Source: Hyphomicrobiaceae bacterium
Lineage (GTDB): Bacteria; Pseudomonadota; Alphaproteobacteria; Rhizobiales; Hyphomicrobiaceae
Assembly (NCBI GenBank): GCA_016793635.1
Contig: JAEUMD010000011.1
Coordinates: 310,001-374,000, forward strand
DNA length: 64,000 nucleotides
Reading direction: 5' to 3'
How positions within the stretch are numbered: the first letter of the stretch is position 1; each line of letters begins with the position of its first letter. Both the position numbers and the translations under genes were made by a program. Of the stretch, positions 40,291 to 50,133 are shown piece after piece. The notes beneath the pieces are model-generated. The model was not told where the DNA came from and did no database searches. It saw only the letters and a list, made by a program, of their open reading frames with translations.

Positions 40291-41082
40291 TCAGCGCGCC
40301 AGCAGTGCTTTTGTCGCGGCGGTGACATCGGCCTGACGCATCAGGCTCTCGCCGACGAGGAACGTCGCGACGCCGCACTTGCCGAGGCGCGCGATGTCGG
40401 CCGGCGTGAAGATCCCGCTCTCACCGATAACGATGCGATCAGCCGGCACCATCTGCGCCAGTTCCTCGGTCGTCTCGAGCCGCGTCTCGAACGTTTTCAG
40501 ATTGCGATTATTGATACCAATGAGTCGACAATCGAGCTTGAGTGCGCGCTCCATCTCGGCCCGATCGTGCACCTCGACGATCGCATCCATGCCCCAGTCA
40601 CGCGCGGCGGACGCGAGATCGCGCGCCATCGCATCGTCGACCTCGGCCATGATGATGAGGATGCAGTCCGCGCCCCAGGCGCGCGCCTCCACCACCTGAT
40701 AGGTATCGATCATGAAATCCTTGCGCAGCACGGGGAGCCGCGCGGCCGATCTCGCGGCCTTCAAATATTCCGGTGCACCCTGGAACGACGGCGTATCGGT
40801 GAGGACGGAGAGACAGCACGCGCCGCCAGCCTCGTAGGCCCGCGCCAGCGAAGGCGGATCGAAGTCCGCGCGGATCAGGCCCTTCGATGGCGAAGCCTTC
40901 TTGATTTCGGCGATCAGCGCCGTCTCTCCAGACGCGATCTTCGTCGCGATGGCATCGGCGAAGAGACGCACCTTCGGCGCGCTGCGCGCGTACTCCGCCA
41001 TCACCTGCAGTGGATTGGCTTCTTTCGCAGCAGCGATCTCCTGGCGCTTGTAGGCCGTGATCTTCTCGAGAATATCGCTCAT
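40291..41082 (-). CDS. trpC: Indole-3-glycerol-phosphate synthase TrpC
   Basis: A 263-residue (beta/alpha)8-barrel enzyme for tryptophan synthesis. [38 protein letters not shown] and [15 protein letters not shown] are conserved stretches around the active site. Its start overlaps the end of trpD by four bases, so it is translated with trpD as last gene of trpGDC. Confidence 0.95.
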   Translation of the reverse strand: MSDILEKITAYKRQEIAAAKEANPLQVMAEYARSAPKVRLFADAIATKIASGETALIAEIKKASPSKGLIRADFDPPSLARAYEAGGACCLSVLTDTPSFQGAPEYLKAARSAARLPVLRKDFMIDTYQVVEARAWGADCILIIMAEVDDAMARDLASAARDWGMDAIVEVHDRAEMERALKLDCRLIGINNRNLKTFETRLETTEELAQMVPADRIVIGESGIFTPADIARLGKCGVATFLVGESLMRQADVTAATKALLAR

Positions 41083-42113
41083 AAGCCGGGCGCTCCCTCG
41101 TTGCTGATGGCGACGAGGCTATCGAGCGCGCGTTGCGCTGCGCCGCTGTCGATCGCGCGGGCGGCCCGCTCGACGCCATCGGCGAGGCTCGCCGCCTTGC
41201 CGGCCACGATCAGCGCGGCCGCGGCGTTGAGCAGCACGATGTCGCGGAACGGGCCCGGCTCGCCTTGCAGTACCACGCGGATCGCCTCGGCGTTGGCGCG
41301 CGCATCCCCGCCTCTGAGATCGGCGAGCACAGCGCGTTTCAATCCTGCATCTTCGGGTGTGACCTCGAAGATCGCGATGTCGCCGTCCTTGAGTTCGGCA
41401 ATGGTGGAAGCCCCCGTCGTCGTCAGCTCGTCCATGCCGTCCGAGCCGTGCACGACCCACACGTGCTCCGCGCCGAGATTGCGCAGCACGTGCGCGATGG
41501 GCTCCACCCATTTGCGATCGAACACGCCGACCACCTGGCGCGTCACGCCAGCGGGGTTGGAGATCGGCCCGAGCAGATTGAACAGCGTGCGAATGCCAAG
41601 CTCGGCGCGCACAGGAGCCCACTGCTTCATCGCCGGATGATGCATCGGCGCCCACATGAAACCGACTCCGGCTTCCTTGATCGCGCGCGCCACCGTCTGC
41701 GGACCGATGTCGAGCTTCACGCCGAGCGCGCCGAGAACGTCCGAGGCACCCGAGAGCGACGAGACGGACCGGTTGCCGTGCTTGGCGATACGCGCGCCGG
41801 CACCCGCCGCGACCAGCGATGCACACGTCGACACGTTGTAGGTTCCGTGCGCGTCTCCGCCCGTACCGACGATGTCGACCGCGCCGGCGGGTGCGTTGAC
41901 CGGCAGCATGCGCCGGCGAAGCAACCGCGCCGCGCCGGTGATCTCCGCCACCGTCTCGCCGCGCACGCGCAGCGCCATCAGGAACGCACCCATCTGTACA
42001 GGCGTCGCGGCACCTGACGACATCGCGTCGAGAACGCCCTCGATCTCGGCCTCGTCGAGCGACGCGCCCGTCGCCACCTTCTGAATGACCTGTTTGAGCT
42101 CCGGCGCCGTCAT
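41079..42113 (-). CDS. trpD: Anthranilate phosphoribosyltransferase TrpD
   Basis: A 344-residue enzyme transferring the phosphoribosyl group to anthranilate. [14 protein letters not shown] near residue 77, [17 protein letters not shown] and [10 protein letters not shown] match TrpD. The open frame starts earlier in the other genes' shadow, but [13 protein letters not shown] is the natural N-terminus. Middle gene of trpG-trpD-trpC; trpE is separated from it and lies 4 kb upstream with other genes between. Confidence 0.95.
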   Translation of the reverse strand: MTAPELKQVIQKVATGASLDEAEIEGVLDAMSSGAATPVQMGAFLMALRVRGETVAEITGAARLLRRRMLPVNAPAGAVDIVGTGGDAHGTYNVSTCASLVAAGAGARIAKHGNRSVSSLSGASDVLGALGVKLDIGPQTVARAIKEAGVGFMWAPMHHPAMKQWAPVRAELGIRTLFNLLGPISNPAGVTRQVVGVFDRKWVEPIAHVLRNLGAEHVWVVHGSDGMDELTTTGASTIAELKDGDIAIFEVTPEDAGLKRAVLADLRGGDARANAEAIRVVLQGEPGPFRDIVLLNAAAALIVAGKAASLADGVERAARAIDSGAAQRALDSLVAISNEGAPGL

Positions 42114-42147
42114 TTCATTCCCCTCATCGTGCGTGATGGCCTGCGGC

Positions 42148-42759
42148 TCAGGCGGCAACGCCGGACGGCGAGTTGCGGCGGCGCGGCGGAATTCCGGCGA
42201 GTTCGAGGAAATTGGCGAGCAGCGCGTGCCCGTGCTCCGAGGCGATGCTCTCGGGATGGAACTGCACGCCATGCACGGGATGCGACTTGTGCTGGAGGCC
42301 CATGATGAGTCCATCGCTCGTCTCGGCCGTCACTTCGAGGCATTCGGGCAGGCTCGAGCGCTCGACGATCAGTGAGTGGTAGCGCGTCACCTGGAACTTG
42401 CGCGGCAGCCCGCGGAACACTCCCTTGTCCGAGTGGGTCACGGTCGAGAGCTTGCCATGCATCGGGTCGGGCGCGCGGATCACCTTGCCACCGTAGGCCT
42501 GCCCGATCGACTGGTGGCCGAGGCAAACGCCGAGGATCGGAATGGTGCTGCCGGCCTTGGCAATGAGGTCGAGGCAAACGCCCGCTTCGTTCGGCGTGCA
42601 CGGGCCGGGCGAGAGCACGATCGCCTTCGGCTTCGCGGCGATGATCTCTTCCGCCGACATCTTGTCGTTCCGCACTACCTCTGACTGCGCCCCGAGCTCG
42701 CCCAGGAAATGGACGAGGTTGTAGGTGAAGCTGTCGTAGTTATCGATCAGGATCAGCAT
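42148..42759 (-). CDS. trpG: Anthranilate synthase component II TrpG
   Basis: A 203-residue glutamine amidotransferase that feeds ammonia to TrpE. The nucleophile is in [10 protein letters not shown] (Cys near 79) and the His/Glu pair in FHPESIASE near the end. Length is normal, and N-terminal [15 protein letters not shown] is typical. The same protein can serve p-aminobenzoate synthesis. It begins the minus-strand trpGDC run, 34 nt before trpD. Confidence 0.93.
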   Translation of the reverse strand: MLILIDNYDSFTYNLVHFLGELGAQSEVVRNDKMSAEEIIAAKPKAIVLSPGPCTPNEAGVCLDLIAKAGSTIPILGVCLGHQSIGQAYGGKVIRAPDPMHGKLSTVTHSDKGVFRGLPRKFQVTRYHSLIVERSSLPECLEVTAETSDGLIMGLQHKSHPVHGVQFHPESIASEHGHALLANFLELAGIPPRRRNSPSGVAA

Positions 42760-42866
42760 GGGGTTACCCCTCTCGTTGCAGGCGGGTGCGCGCGGCTCAG
42801 GGTGTAGGGACGCGCCTTGCGCCCGTCAAGCGCACGACGGCAGAGGCGCGGCGGCGGGGAAAGCTC

Positions 42867-43385
42867 TCAGTCCAGCTTTTTCGGTATGACGAAATCGACG
42901 AGCTCGCCGGTCGCCGGCAGCACTGTGCTCCAGCTCGGTGCGCGGAACGTCAGCCGAGCCAGCGCCGCGGTCGGAAACTGCATGGCGAGGGCGCTCAGGT
43001 TCTCCCGGCTGCCGTCGCCGGCAAGCTCCAGAGCGAGGGCATGGATGCCGGGATTGTGCGCCACGATCAGCACAGTCGCGTTCCGGCCATCGCACTCTCG
43101 CAAACGATCGAGCAACACGCTCGCGGGCGCGAGATAAAAGCTCTCCTCGAACACCACCTGCGGCGCCGGGCAATCGATCTCACGAAGTACGAGCGTCAGT
43201 GTCGCCCGCGTGCGCACCGCCGTCGAACAAAGCACCAGGCCCGGTGCCAACCGCGCCTTGTCGATGTACTGGCCAATGGCCGCCGCCGCCTTCGTACCGC
43301 GCTTGGTCAGCGGGCGATCGAAATCGTCGATGCCGGGATCGTCCCAGCTCGACTTGGCATGGCGGAGAAGCAGCAGCGTCAGCAT
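42867..43385 (-). CDS. SixA-like phosphohistidine phosphatase
   Basis: A 172-residue histidine phosphatase-fold protein. The catalytic LRHAKSSWDDP motif is near the N-terminus and VIVAHNPGIH (second catalytic His) near residue 110. SixA family members remove phosphate from histidine phosphotransfer domains or act as general phosphatases. The start is the ATG of MLTLLLLRHAK, six codons inside the longer frame. It is upstream of trpG on the same strand with 107 nt between, and it is followed on the far side by palindromic elements. Confidence 0.86.
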   Translation of the reverse strand: MLTLLLLRHAKSSWDDPGIDDFDRPLTKRGTKAAAAIGQYIDKARLAPGLVLCSTAVRTRATLTLVLREIDCPAPQVVFEESFYLAPASVLLDRLRECDGRNATVLIVAHNPGIHALALELAGDGSRENLSALAMQFPTAALARLTFRAPSWSTVLPATGELVDFVIPKKLD

Positions 43386-43466
43386 GCCGAGAGGATGGCG
43401 CACGCCCGCCGTGTGTCAAGCGTTACGCCCGACCGTCCCTTCCTATTTGGAAGGCGAAAATTTCCT

Positions 43467-43543
43467 CTAGTGTTCCGTCTCCGACACTTGGTTCCCAGTG
43501 CAGCATGCGATCGACCAAGTGTCGGAGACGAAAAGAACACTAG
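43467..43543. repeat. Long palindromic element 1 (CTAGTGTTC ends)
   Basis: The left arm runs CTAGTGTTCCGTCTCCGACA and on to CTTGG; the right arm is its near-perfect reverse complement, from CCAAGTGTCGGAGACG through AGAACACTAG with a short insertion. A loop of about 25 nt separates them. The element begins and ends with CTAG. A second element with the same ends follows. Confidence 0.8.
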
Positions 43544-43556
43544 CAACTCGATGATT

Positions 43557-43635
43557 CTAGTGTTGCTTTTGTCACTAACGCTTAGCAGACCACCGTTTCG
43601 AAGCCGGGAACCAAGCGTTAGTGACGCAACACTAG
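43557..43635. repeat. Long palindromic element 2 (CTAGTGTTG ends)
   Basis: Left arm CTAGTGTTGCTTTTGTCACT then AACGCTT; right arm AAGCGTTAGTGACGCAACAC then TAG, complementary with a small insertion on one side. It starts 13 nt after element 1 and shares the CTAGTGTT/AACACTAG termini but has a different inner stem. The shared ends suggest a family of dispersed hairpins in which the outer sequence is conserved. Confidence 0.8.
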
Positions 43636-43718
43636 CGGGTTGCGTGCACCGGGAACCCGCGTTAGGCTTGAGCGTTATTTTATTCAACAATATTCAATCC
43701 AATTGGAGTTTTGGCCTC

Positions 43719-44252
43719 ATGCGCCTAGCGTCGATCGCGTTATGCCTATTGATTTCGGGCGTGTCTTCCAGCGCGAATGCCGGCGAATATTGGCGGCAAA
43801 AGTGGTTCGATTTTCCTGATCCCGGCACCGTGCCCCGCACAATAACCGAATGTGTGGATTGGGCGGTCTACCATCAGCCCTGCCCCACGACCACGGACTG
43901 GGGGCGGATGTGCGAGACGCGTAATTGCAAAGGGCATGCGACGCGCGTGGAGATGCTGCGCATCGGCGTGGTGTTTGTCGCCGCGGGGCCGGATAGCCCC
44001 GATGAAGCGGTGCGCCGTGCCGTCGCCGGCTACGTCGCGGGATGCGGCGCCGTTGCTATCGGCGCTGCAAACACTGCGGCGGGTGCGGCTTCGGCGGGCG
44101 GTCCGGGTGCGAGCGCTGCTGCCGGTGCGACAGCCGCGGTCGGAGCGTTCAAAACGTGCCTGCTGTCCATTTCGGTCGCTGGAATTGCCGGCGGCATCCT
44201 CAACCAGATTTCGTTGCGGGTCGAGAACCCGACACACTGGGCCCGCTTATGA
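43719..44252 (+). CDS. Secreted protein with glycine/alanine-rich membrane-like segment
   Basis: A 177-residue protein with a signal peptide (LASIALCLLISGVSSSANA). The first third of the mature part has seven cysteines and aromatic residues (EYWRQKWFDFPDPG, TECVDWAVYHQPCP); the last part is a hydrophobic Gly/Ala run (AGYVAGCGAVAIGAANTAAG and on to AVGAFKTCLLSISVAGIAGG) resembling a glycine-zipper membrane segment. The much longer upstream frame is a shadow of sixA and the palindromes. Its TGA overlaps the ATG of the next gene. No homologue is recognised. Confidence 0.6.
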   Translation: MRLASIALCLLISGVSSSANAGEYWRQKWFDFPDPGTVPRTITECVDWAVYHQPCPTTTDWGRMCETRNCKGHATRVEMLRIGVVFVAAGPDSPDEAVRRAVAGYVAGCGAVAIGAANTAAGAASAGGPGASAAAGATAAVGAFKTCLLSISVAGIAGGILNQISLRVENPTHWARL

Positions 44253-44779
44253 TAAACGCTCGCCACGTCTGGCAGATCGTTCGAATGGGGGCTGTGGCCG
44301 CAGTCATCGCCTGCCGCCCTTCCGCACTCGCTGCGGCGCCTGGAGACATTGTGCTGGAGGTCATGGCTTCCCCGGCTGGGTTCGCTGAAGGCCCCTCTCC
44401 TGGGCACGCCTTCATGTGTCTCGCCTATCACCTGAACAATGGCGTGAAAGAAGAATGTTTCGGCTTCTATCCTAAGGGCGCGGCAAGGGACGCGTTCATC
44501 GGCGGCCCCGGCATCGTCGCCAAGGAGTTCGAGAAAAATCCGAAGCGATTTTCGATCGTCGCCCAATCTTTCAGCCGCGCGATCGACACGAGTGCCCGAA
44601 CGCGGATCGCGACCATCGTCAATCAATTCAACGCGGCTTCCTACAAGCTGACTGAAAAGAATTGCATCGACCTCGTCGATCGCGTCGCAGCGGCCGCCGG
44701 CTGGAAAGTTCCCGACCGCGCCACGCTGCAGTCACCGGTCGCTTACGTGAAGGCATTGCGGGCGCTCAACACACCGTAG
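44249..44779 (+). CDS. Secreted protein with a predicted circularly permuted papain-like (NlpC/P60-type) fold
   Basis: A 176-residue exported protein (signal RMGAVAAVIACRPSALA). A histidine lies in SPGHAFMCLAYHLNNG near the N-terminus and a cysteine in LTEKNCIDLVDRVAAAAGWK near residue 135, the order His before Cys typical of circularly permuted NlpC/P60-like and DUF4105-like papain-fold proteins. The ATG overlaps the upstream stop (ATGA), so the two genes are coupled. A peptidase or acyltransferase activity is inferred only from fold pattern. Confidence 0.55.
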   Translation: MINARHVWQIVRMGAVAAVIACRPSALAAAPGDIVLEVMASPAGFAEGPSPGHAFMCLAYHLNNGVKEECFGFYPKGAARDAFIGGPGIVAKEFEKNPKRFSIVAQSFSRAIDTSARTRIATIVNQFNAASYKLTEKNCIDLVDRVAAAAGWKVPDRATLQSPVAYVKALRALNTP

Positions 44780-44953
44780 GGGCGGGACTGACATTCGTGA
44801 TGGCGTGTGGCGAACCGCCTGACGAGCGGACGCACGGCGCCAGATGCCGCCCATCCGCGATCCCCTCTCGTTCCGATCGGGTACCTCGGACAACGCCGTC
44901 GGCGAGAGAAAGCGAACGAGACGCGGACGCCTTACCTTTCCAGCGCTTTCAAA

Positions 44954-45949
44954 CTACTTCCCGCCAAATACGGCTTCGGACTTGCCGAGCCGGAGCAAAA
45001 TCGTCGGATGGCCAGGCTCGGTATCGTTGTCTGTCAGCGCATAAACCTGGCCATCTGCCGCGATGGTCAAACCTTCGATCTCTTTCTCGACCTTGCGCCC
45101 GGCATCGAGGAAAAGCGGGACCAGATCGACGGCGACGCGCTTCTTGAGAAGCGGGGGCTCACCGTCAGCCGGCGCTCCTGCAATCGTGCCGAGTTCGAAC
45201 ACCGTCACCCACTTGATCGCCGACCTCTTGCCGCGTCCATCTCGCTCGATGGCGGCGAAGCGCCCGCCGCCGACGTGCGCCAACTCGCTCAACCCGGTCG
45301 TATCCGTGTCGTCCTTGATGAGTTCGAGCGGATAGTGCCAGAACCGCCACTCGCCGGTTGCGGTATCGACGGCCGCGATACGCGTCAGGTCGTCGGGGTC
45401 GCCTTCGATCGGTCGCTGGATCGACGTGTAGACGACGCCTCCGCCGTCCGCTCCGGGAACATAAGCCACGCCCTCGAAGCCGCTCTTGGTCATGCGCGGC
45501 GAGATCGCGGGCGGCAGAACGATGGCCCGAAGCACATGCCCTTCGGCGTCCACCTCGATCAGCCGGTTCGCCGGTCTGTCGAAATCGTCGCCCTCCGACG
45601 CGATCCAGAAGCCGCCGTCGGGCTTGGCTGTGATCCCCTCGGTGTCGAGCTCGGTCGCGAGCGGGCCCGAGAGCGCGATTTGGCGGACGACGCGCGCTGC
45701 CCCGTCGGAGACATCGATCTCGATGATGCGGGAGGGCGGGGAATCCTTGTCCGGCACGGCGAACAGACGGTTCGGGTCGGTCGGATGCGCGGTAAGGCCA
45801 GAGAGTGAACCCCAGACGGGACCTTCGCCCGGCGCGATCTCGACCAGCACGCCATGCAGCGGCTTGCGTTCCGGGGCCTCTCCACCAAGCCCGAGCAGGC
45901 CGGCGATCCAGCCGATGACGACCGAGATGGGATTGGAGCTTGACGACAT
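44954..45949 (-). CDS. Esterase-like activity of phytase family protein
   Basis: A 331-residue protein, mainly beta-propeller-like, that matches the PF13449 'esterase-like activity of phytase' domain: ELDTEGITAKPDGGFWIASE, GFEGVAYVPGADGGGVVY and KEIEGLTIAADGQVYALTDN are the repeated blade motifs. A hydrophobic start (SVVIGWIAGLLGLGG) suggests export or membrane anchoring. The ATG at 45949 was chosen over upstream codons that read as low-complexity sequence. Function is unproven beyond the family name. Located after trpE on the same strand. Confidence 0.8.
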   Translation of the reverse strand: MSSSSNPISVVIGWIAGLLGLGGEAPERKPLHGVLVEIAPGEGPVWGSLSGLTAHPTDPNRLFAVPDKDSPPSRIIEIDVSDGAARVVRQIALSGPLATELDTEGITAKPDGGFWIASEGDDFDRPANRLIEVDAEGHVLRAIVLPPAISPRMTKSGFEGVAYVPGADGGGVVYTSIQRPIEGDPDDLTRIAAVDTATGEWRFWHYPLELIKDDTDTTGLSELAHVGGGRFAAIERDGRGKRSAIKWVTVFELGTIAGAPADGEPPLLKKRVAVDLVPLFLDAGRKVEKEIEGLTIAADGQVYALTDNDTEPGHPTILLRLGKSEAVFGGK

Positions 45950-46112
45950 GTGGACGCCTCGCGCGCAAGGTCTCGCGGGAGAATGGCTCCGTGCCACCCC
46001 GCATCGCCGAGCTTAACGCGCGCGAGGGCAAATGTATCCATCGCGGCTCGATAATCGCCACGGGCCGGAGCGGCAAGCGAGTAACCGAGGTGCCTGCAGA
46101 CCGGCTCGCCGC

Positions 46113-47681
46113 TCAGCCCCACTGCCCTTTGTTACCGGCGCGCTGCGGCTTGGCGCCCGTGGCGAAGCGAACCGCCTCGTCGGCGGCGCGGACGATGGCC
46201 TTGGCCTTGTTGATGCATTCCTGCTGCTCGTTCTCGGGCAGCGAGTCGTAAACGACACCGGCACCCGCCTGCACATGCAGCTTGCCATCCTTGACGAGCG
46301 CAGTTCGCAGGACGATGCAGGTGTCCATCTCGCCATCCGCGCCGAAATAGCCGACGCAGCCCGCATAGGGCCCACGCTTGGATTTTTCGAGCTCGTCGAT
46401 GATCTCCATGGCACGCACCTTGGGCGCGCCCGACACCGTACCGGCCGGAAAGCCCGCCATCAGCGCATCGACTGCATCGCAGTTCGACGAGAGCTGGCCG
46501 ACCACGTTCGAGACGATGTGCATGACGTGACTATAGCGCTCGATCGTGTTCTTGGCGGTCACACGCACGCTGCCGATCTCGGCGACACGGCCGACGTCGT
46601 TGCGGCCGAGATCGAGCAGCATGAGATGCTCGGCAAGCTCCTTGGGATCGCGCAACAGCGCTTCCGCGAGCATCCGGTCCTCCTCCTCGCTCGCACCGCG
46701 CCGCGTGGTGCCGGCGATCGGCCGGATCGTCACCTCGCCCTGGCGCACCCGCACCAGTATCTCAGGGCTTGAGCCGACCAAGGCAAAATCGCCGAAGTCG
46801 AGGTGGTAGAGGAACGGCGACGGATTGATCCGGCGCAGCGCGCGATAGAGCGCGAAGGGCGGCAGCTCGAAGGGCGCGGTGAAACGCTGCGAGAGCACGA
46901 CCTGGAAGATGTCGCCCGCCTTGATGTATTCACGCGCCCGCGCCACCATGTCGTGATACTCGGAGGGGCGCGTGTTCGACTGGGGCTCGTGCAGCTCGAT
47001 CGACGCGGCGACTGGCTGCTTGTCGTGATGCTGCGGCTTGTCGAGTGCCTCAACCACGGCGCCGAGACGATCGAGCGCCTGCGCGTAAGCAGCTTTCGCG
47101 GTGACGCCTTTCACGGGACGCACGGGCGTCACCAGCGTCATCTCGTCCTTCACCGAATCGAAGATCGCCATCAGCGTCGGCCGCACCAGGATGGCGTCCG
47201 GAACGCCAAGCTGATCGGGCGGCATGTTCGGCAACCGCTCGACCAGGCGGATGGTGTCATATCCCATGTAACCGAAGACACCGGCTGCCATCGGCGGCAG
47301 TCCGCCATCGAGCTCGATTCGGCTTTCCGCGAGCAGCTCACGCAGCGAGGTGAGCGCGGGGCGCTCGTCGCGAACGAAGGTGCCACCCGTCAGCGCCTCG
47401 CGGTTGATCTCAGCCGTCTCTCCGGTCGCGCGCCAGATGAGGTCCGGTTTCATGCCGATGATCGAGTAGCGGCCGCGCGTCGCACCGCCCTCGACCGACT
47501 CGAGCAGGAACGCCGGCGCCTGGCCCGCGGCGATCTTGAGATAGGCGGACACCGGCGTCTCGAGATCGGCGACGAGGCGGGTCGAGACGACTTGCGGCTT
47601 ACCGGCCTCGTAGCGGGCGGCGAACTCATCCGGCGGAGGTGCAGCCTCCAGGGCGGGGGCAGCGGTTTGCGGCTTGCTCAC
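46113..47681 (-). CDS. trpE: Anthranilate synthase component I TrpE
   Basis: A 522-residue chorismate-utilising enzyme for the first step of tryptophan synthesis. The N-terminal tryptophan-binding region contains LLESVEGGATRGRYSIIG, and the C-terminal domain has GDIFQVVLSQRF, AGTTRRGASEEEDR and GAPKVRAMEIIDELE, so feedback and catalytic parts are both present. A GTG start with AAGG upstream is used. It is separate from trpG, not fused as in some rhizobia. It follows ppiD by 114 nt; no Trp-rich leader peptide was seen in that gap. Confidence 0.95.
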   Translation of the reverse strand: MSKPQTAAPALEAAPPPDEFAARYEAGKPQVVSTRLVADLETPVSAYLKIAAGQAPAFLLESVEGGATRGRYSIIGMKPDLIWRATGETAEINREALTGGTFVRDERPALTSLRELLAESRIELDGGLPPMAAGVFGYMGYDTIRLVERLPNMPPDQLGVPDAILVRPTLMAIFDSVKDEMTLVTPVRPVKGVTAKAAYAQALDRLGAVVEALDKPQHHDKQPVAASIELHEPQSNTRPSEYHDMVARAREYIKAGDIFQVVLSQRFTAPFELPPFALYRALRRINPSPFLYHLDFGDFALVGSSPEILVRVRQGEVTIRPIAGTTRRGASEEEDRMLAEALLRDPKELAEHLMLLDLGRNDVGRVAEIGSVRVTAKNTIERYSHVMHIVSNVVGQLSSNCDAVDALMAGFPAGTVSGAPKVRAMEIIDELEKSKRGPYAGCVGYFGADGEMDTCIVLRTALVKDGKLHVQAGAGVVYDSLPENEQQECINKAKAIVRAADEAVRFATGAKPQRAGNKGQWG

Positions 47682-47795
47682 GGGTCTACCTTGCAGTCTC
47701 GGAAACGTGGGAGCATGTTTTTTGCGGGCGCGGACCGGAGGAGCGCGAACGCGGAGTACGAGGACCGGGTGCGTCTGCCCCGCAGGGCCGATACG

Positions 47796-49688
47796 CTATT
47801 GCGTGGTTCCACCGGTCAGGCGATCGAGCGCCGCACGGTCGATGTTCACGCCGAGCCGCGCTTCGAGACCCGCGACGTAGGTCGAGATGATGTCGTTCTC
47901 CATCTCGCCGCCGATCTCTTTGGCGAGCTTTTCACGCTGCTCCTTCGTCGGCTCCGGAGCCGGCACGATGTCGTCGACGCGGAACACGGAGCGCGATTGC
48001 TGATCGGGGCTCTCGGCCGAGCTTGCGCCCCCCTTCAACAGCGCGAACGCCTGAGCGACCGCCGGCCGCGACAAGCCCTGCGGCGTCGTTACGCGCGTAA
48101 TCGGCTGCAGCGTCTCGACGTTACCGCCGGCGTCGGCCGCGACTGCCGCCAGCGCCTCGCCGGCGCGCACGCGGGCGGCCATCTTGTCGGCCGCCTCGCG
48201 AAGCTGGCGCGCCCGTTCGTCCTTCTCGTAAAGCTTGGCCACCGCATCTTTCACTGCATCGAATGCTTTCTGCTGCGGCGCCGTGACCGACAGGGCATCG
48301 ATCCAGGCATACCCGCCGTCGGGCAGTGCCACCGGCTCCTGCTCAACGCCGACCTGCGCCTCGAAACCGCCCGCGATGATGAGATCGGCATTGGGCAGCT
48401 CTAGCGCGGTCTTGCCGTCACTGGTCTTGTTGGTGCGGTCGGTCTCGGCCACCTCGGCGAAGGTCAAGCCCAGCGCTTCGGCAATCTGCTTGAGCGTCTT
48501 GCCGCCGGAGCGGCCGTCGTCGACCTCGTCGTGCAGCTTGTGTGCCTCGACCTGCGCCTTCTCGGCGGCGATTTTCTCGCGCACCTTGTCCTTGACGTCG
48601 GCGAGCGTCTTGGACGTGCCCGGCTCGATCGCGGTCACGCGCAGCAGCACGGTGGCGAAACGTCCCTGCACCGGAGCCGAGACGGCGTCCTTGGCGAGCC
48701 CAAAGGCGACGTCGGCGATCTTCGGATCGATGATCTGCGAGCGGGTCAGCAGACCGAGATCTATGTCGCTCTCCTTGGCGCCCGCGTCCTTGGCGGCATC
48801 GGCGAAGCTCTTGCCCTGGCGGATCGCCGTGCTGGCAGCCTCGGCGGCGGCCATGTCCTTGAACGCGATCTGCTGAATGCGACGCTTCTCCGGCGTGTCG
48901 TACGTGGCGCGCTCGGCCTCGTAGACGGACTTGATCTCGTCGTCGCTGACCGCAACGCGCTTCTTGAGATCGTCGATCGACAGCACCAGAACGGCGAGCT
49001 TGCGCAGAGCAGGCGTGACGAACTCCGACTTGTTGGCGTCGTAGACGGCCTTGAGCTTCGCCTCGTCGGCGGCCGCGACCTTCACCACTTTGTCCGGATC
49101 GATGCGGAAGAAGGAGATCACGCGCTTTTCCTCGCGGTAGGCGTGGATGGCGTCGATCAGAGGGGCCGGCGCGGCGATGCCGGCGACGATGGAGCCCGTG
49201 AGCTGGCGGCGCAGTTCCTCCTTACGGCGCAGCTCGAAGAAGCCACGCTCGGAAAGGTCGAGCTGGTCCATGATGCTTTGCACCACCTGGCGCGAATACT
49301 TGCCATCTGCGCCGAAGAACGACGGATCGGTCTTTAGCCCCTCGATCAGCTCGTCCGTGGAGAGCGCGAGGCCGAGCTTGCCGACGTGGCTGTCGACCGC
49401 CGCGGCACCAACAAGACGCTGCATGACGCGCTGGTCGAGACCGAAGGCACGCGCCTGCTCAGTCGTGATGCGCTGTCCTGCCTGGCGGGAGATGGCACTC
49501 AGCTCCTGCGAAAAGGCGCGCTGGAAATCGGCTGGCGAGATCTCGCTGTCACCCACGGTGGCGAGGCTGGTGCGGCCGCGCCCGGTGAAGACGTCGGCGA
49601 CGCCCCAGACGGCGAAGCTCAGAATCAGGATGGCAAAGAGAAATTTGGCTACCCATCCCTGGGCACCGCGTCGCATCGCGTCAAGCAT
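47796..49688 (-). CDS. ppiD: Peptidylprolyl isomerase / SurA-PpiD-like periplasmic foldase
   Basis: A 630-residue membrane-anchored foldase with an N-terminal transmembrane helix ([20 protein letters not shown]), SurA_N/PpiD_N-like helical chaperone regions and a parvulin-like domain in the middle ([31 protein letters not shown]), followed by a second PPIC-like helical part. It would help outer-membrane protein folding. The frame runs much further upstream, but [18 protein letters not shown] is the natural start. Divergent from tpiA; same strand as trpE. Confidence 0.9.
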   Translation of the reverse strand: MLDAMRRGAQGWVAKFLFAILILSFAVWGVADVFTGRGRTSLATVGDSEISPADFQRAFSQELSAISRQAGQRITTEQARAFGLDQRVMQRLVGAAAVDSHVGKLGLALSTDELIEGLKTDPSFFGADGKYSRQVVQSIMDQLDLSERGFFELRRKEELRRQLTGSIVAGIAAPAPLIDAIHAYREEKRVISFFRIDPDKVVKVAAADEAKLKAVYDANKSEFVTPALRKLAVLVLSIDDLKKRVAVSDDEIKSVYEAERATYDTPEKRRIQQIAFKDMAAAEAASTAIRQGKSFADAAKDAGAKESDIDLGLLTRSQIIDPKIADVAFGLAKDAVSAPVQGRFATVLLRVTAIEPGTSKTLADVKDKVREKIAAEKAQVEAHKLHDEVDDGRSGGKTLKQIAEALGLTFAEVAETDRTNKTSDGKTALELPNADLIIAGGFEAQVGVEQEPVALPDGGYAWIDALSVTAPQQKAFDAVKDAVAKLYEKDERARQLREAADKMAARVRAGEALAAVAADAGGNVETLQPITRVTTPQGLSRPAVAQAFALLKGGASSAESPDQQSRSVFRVDDIVPAPEPTKEQREKLAKEIGGEMENDIISTYVAGLEARLGVNIDRAALDRLTGGTTQ

Positions 49689-50133
49689 CGGGAACAGTCT
49701 TCCGTTGTTGCGGGCCCGCGCAGCGCCGGCGGCGCCAAGCCCTTCTCTTCTGGACACGGGGGGAACGAGAACTCGACCGGCTCGCGCGATCCTGATCGCG
49801 CCGGGGCCGGCGCCGCTCCAATTCGCCGCATCACCTCGTCGTCGAAACCCCGTGCTCAGAGGGTCTCGGCGTGTGCTATGTAGCGCATATGAAGCGCAGG
49901 CGGAGTGGGAAAGCAAGCGCGGCGGCGTGCCGTGCCGAAGCCGTCCGGTGGAGCTCGGCACGGTCGAGCGGTCGCCTGCGGCGATCCTCCTCGGCGATCG
50001 CCGCGCGCGCGTTCCCATGCCTGGCAGTCTCGATCCTGCGACCCCGGCGCCAACCGGCGGCGCGCTCGCCCCTCTGCCTCCCGCCGCACGATTTTCGAAC
50101 CCGCCCCGAGCCCAAAGAAGGAGCCCGCCGCGC
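49689..50133. other. Intergenic region between divergent ppiD and tpiA
   Basis: About 445 nt with promoters for both genes expected. No gene supported. Long frames crossing it are extensions of the real genes' frames and are not protein-like. Confidence 0.4.

Larger units (their letters stand above)
43386..43718. other. Intergenic region between divergent genes carrying two palindromes
   Basis: About 330 nt between the divergently oriented sixA-like and secreted gene. Most is filled by two long inverted repeats (next entries) plus a third short stem GCGGGTT/AACCCGC (43635-43641 and 43654-43660). No gene is supported. Further TATTCAA-type AT-rich sequence precedes the secreted gene and may hold its promoter. 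Confidence 0.6.

Noticed and set aside
42786-43718. Extended plus-strand frame before the secreted gene
   Set aside because: It is antisense to the sixA-like gene and crosses the palindromes; only the part from 43719 is protein-like.
47682-47795. Possible Trp-attenuator leader before trpE
   Set aside because: No short frame with tandem Trp codons and no terminator/antiterminator pair was found.
49147-50133. Plus-strand extension of the tpiA frame
   Set aside because: It is antisense to ppiD and lacks any tpiA-related sequence; the isomerase starts at 50134.
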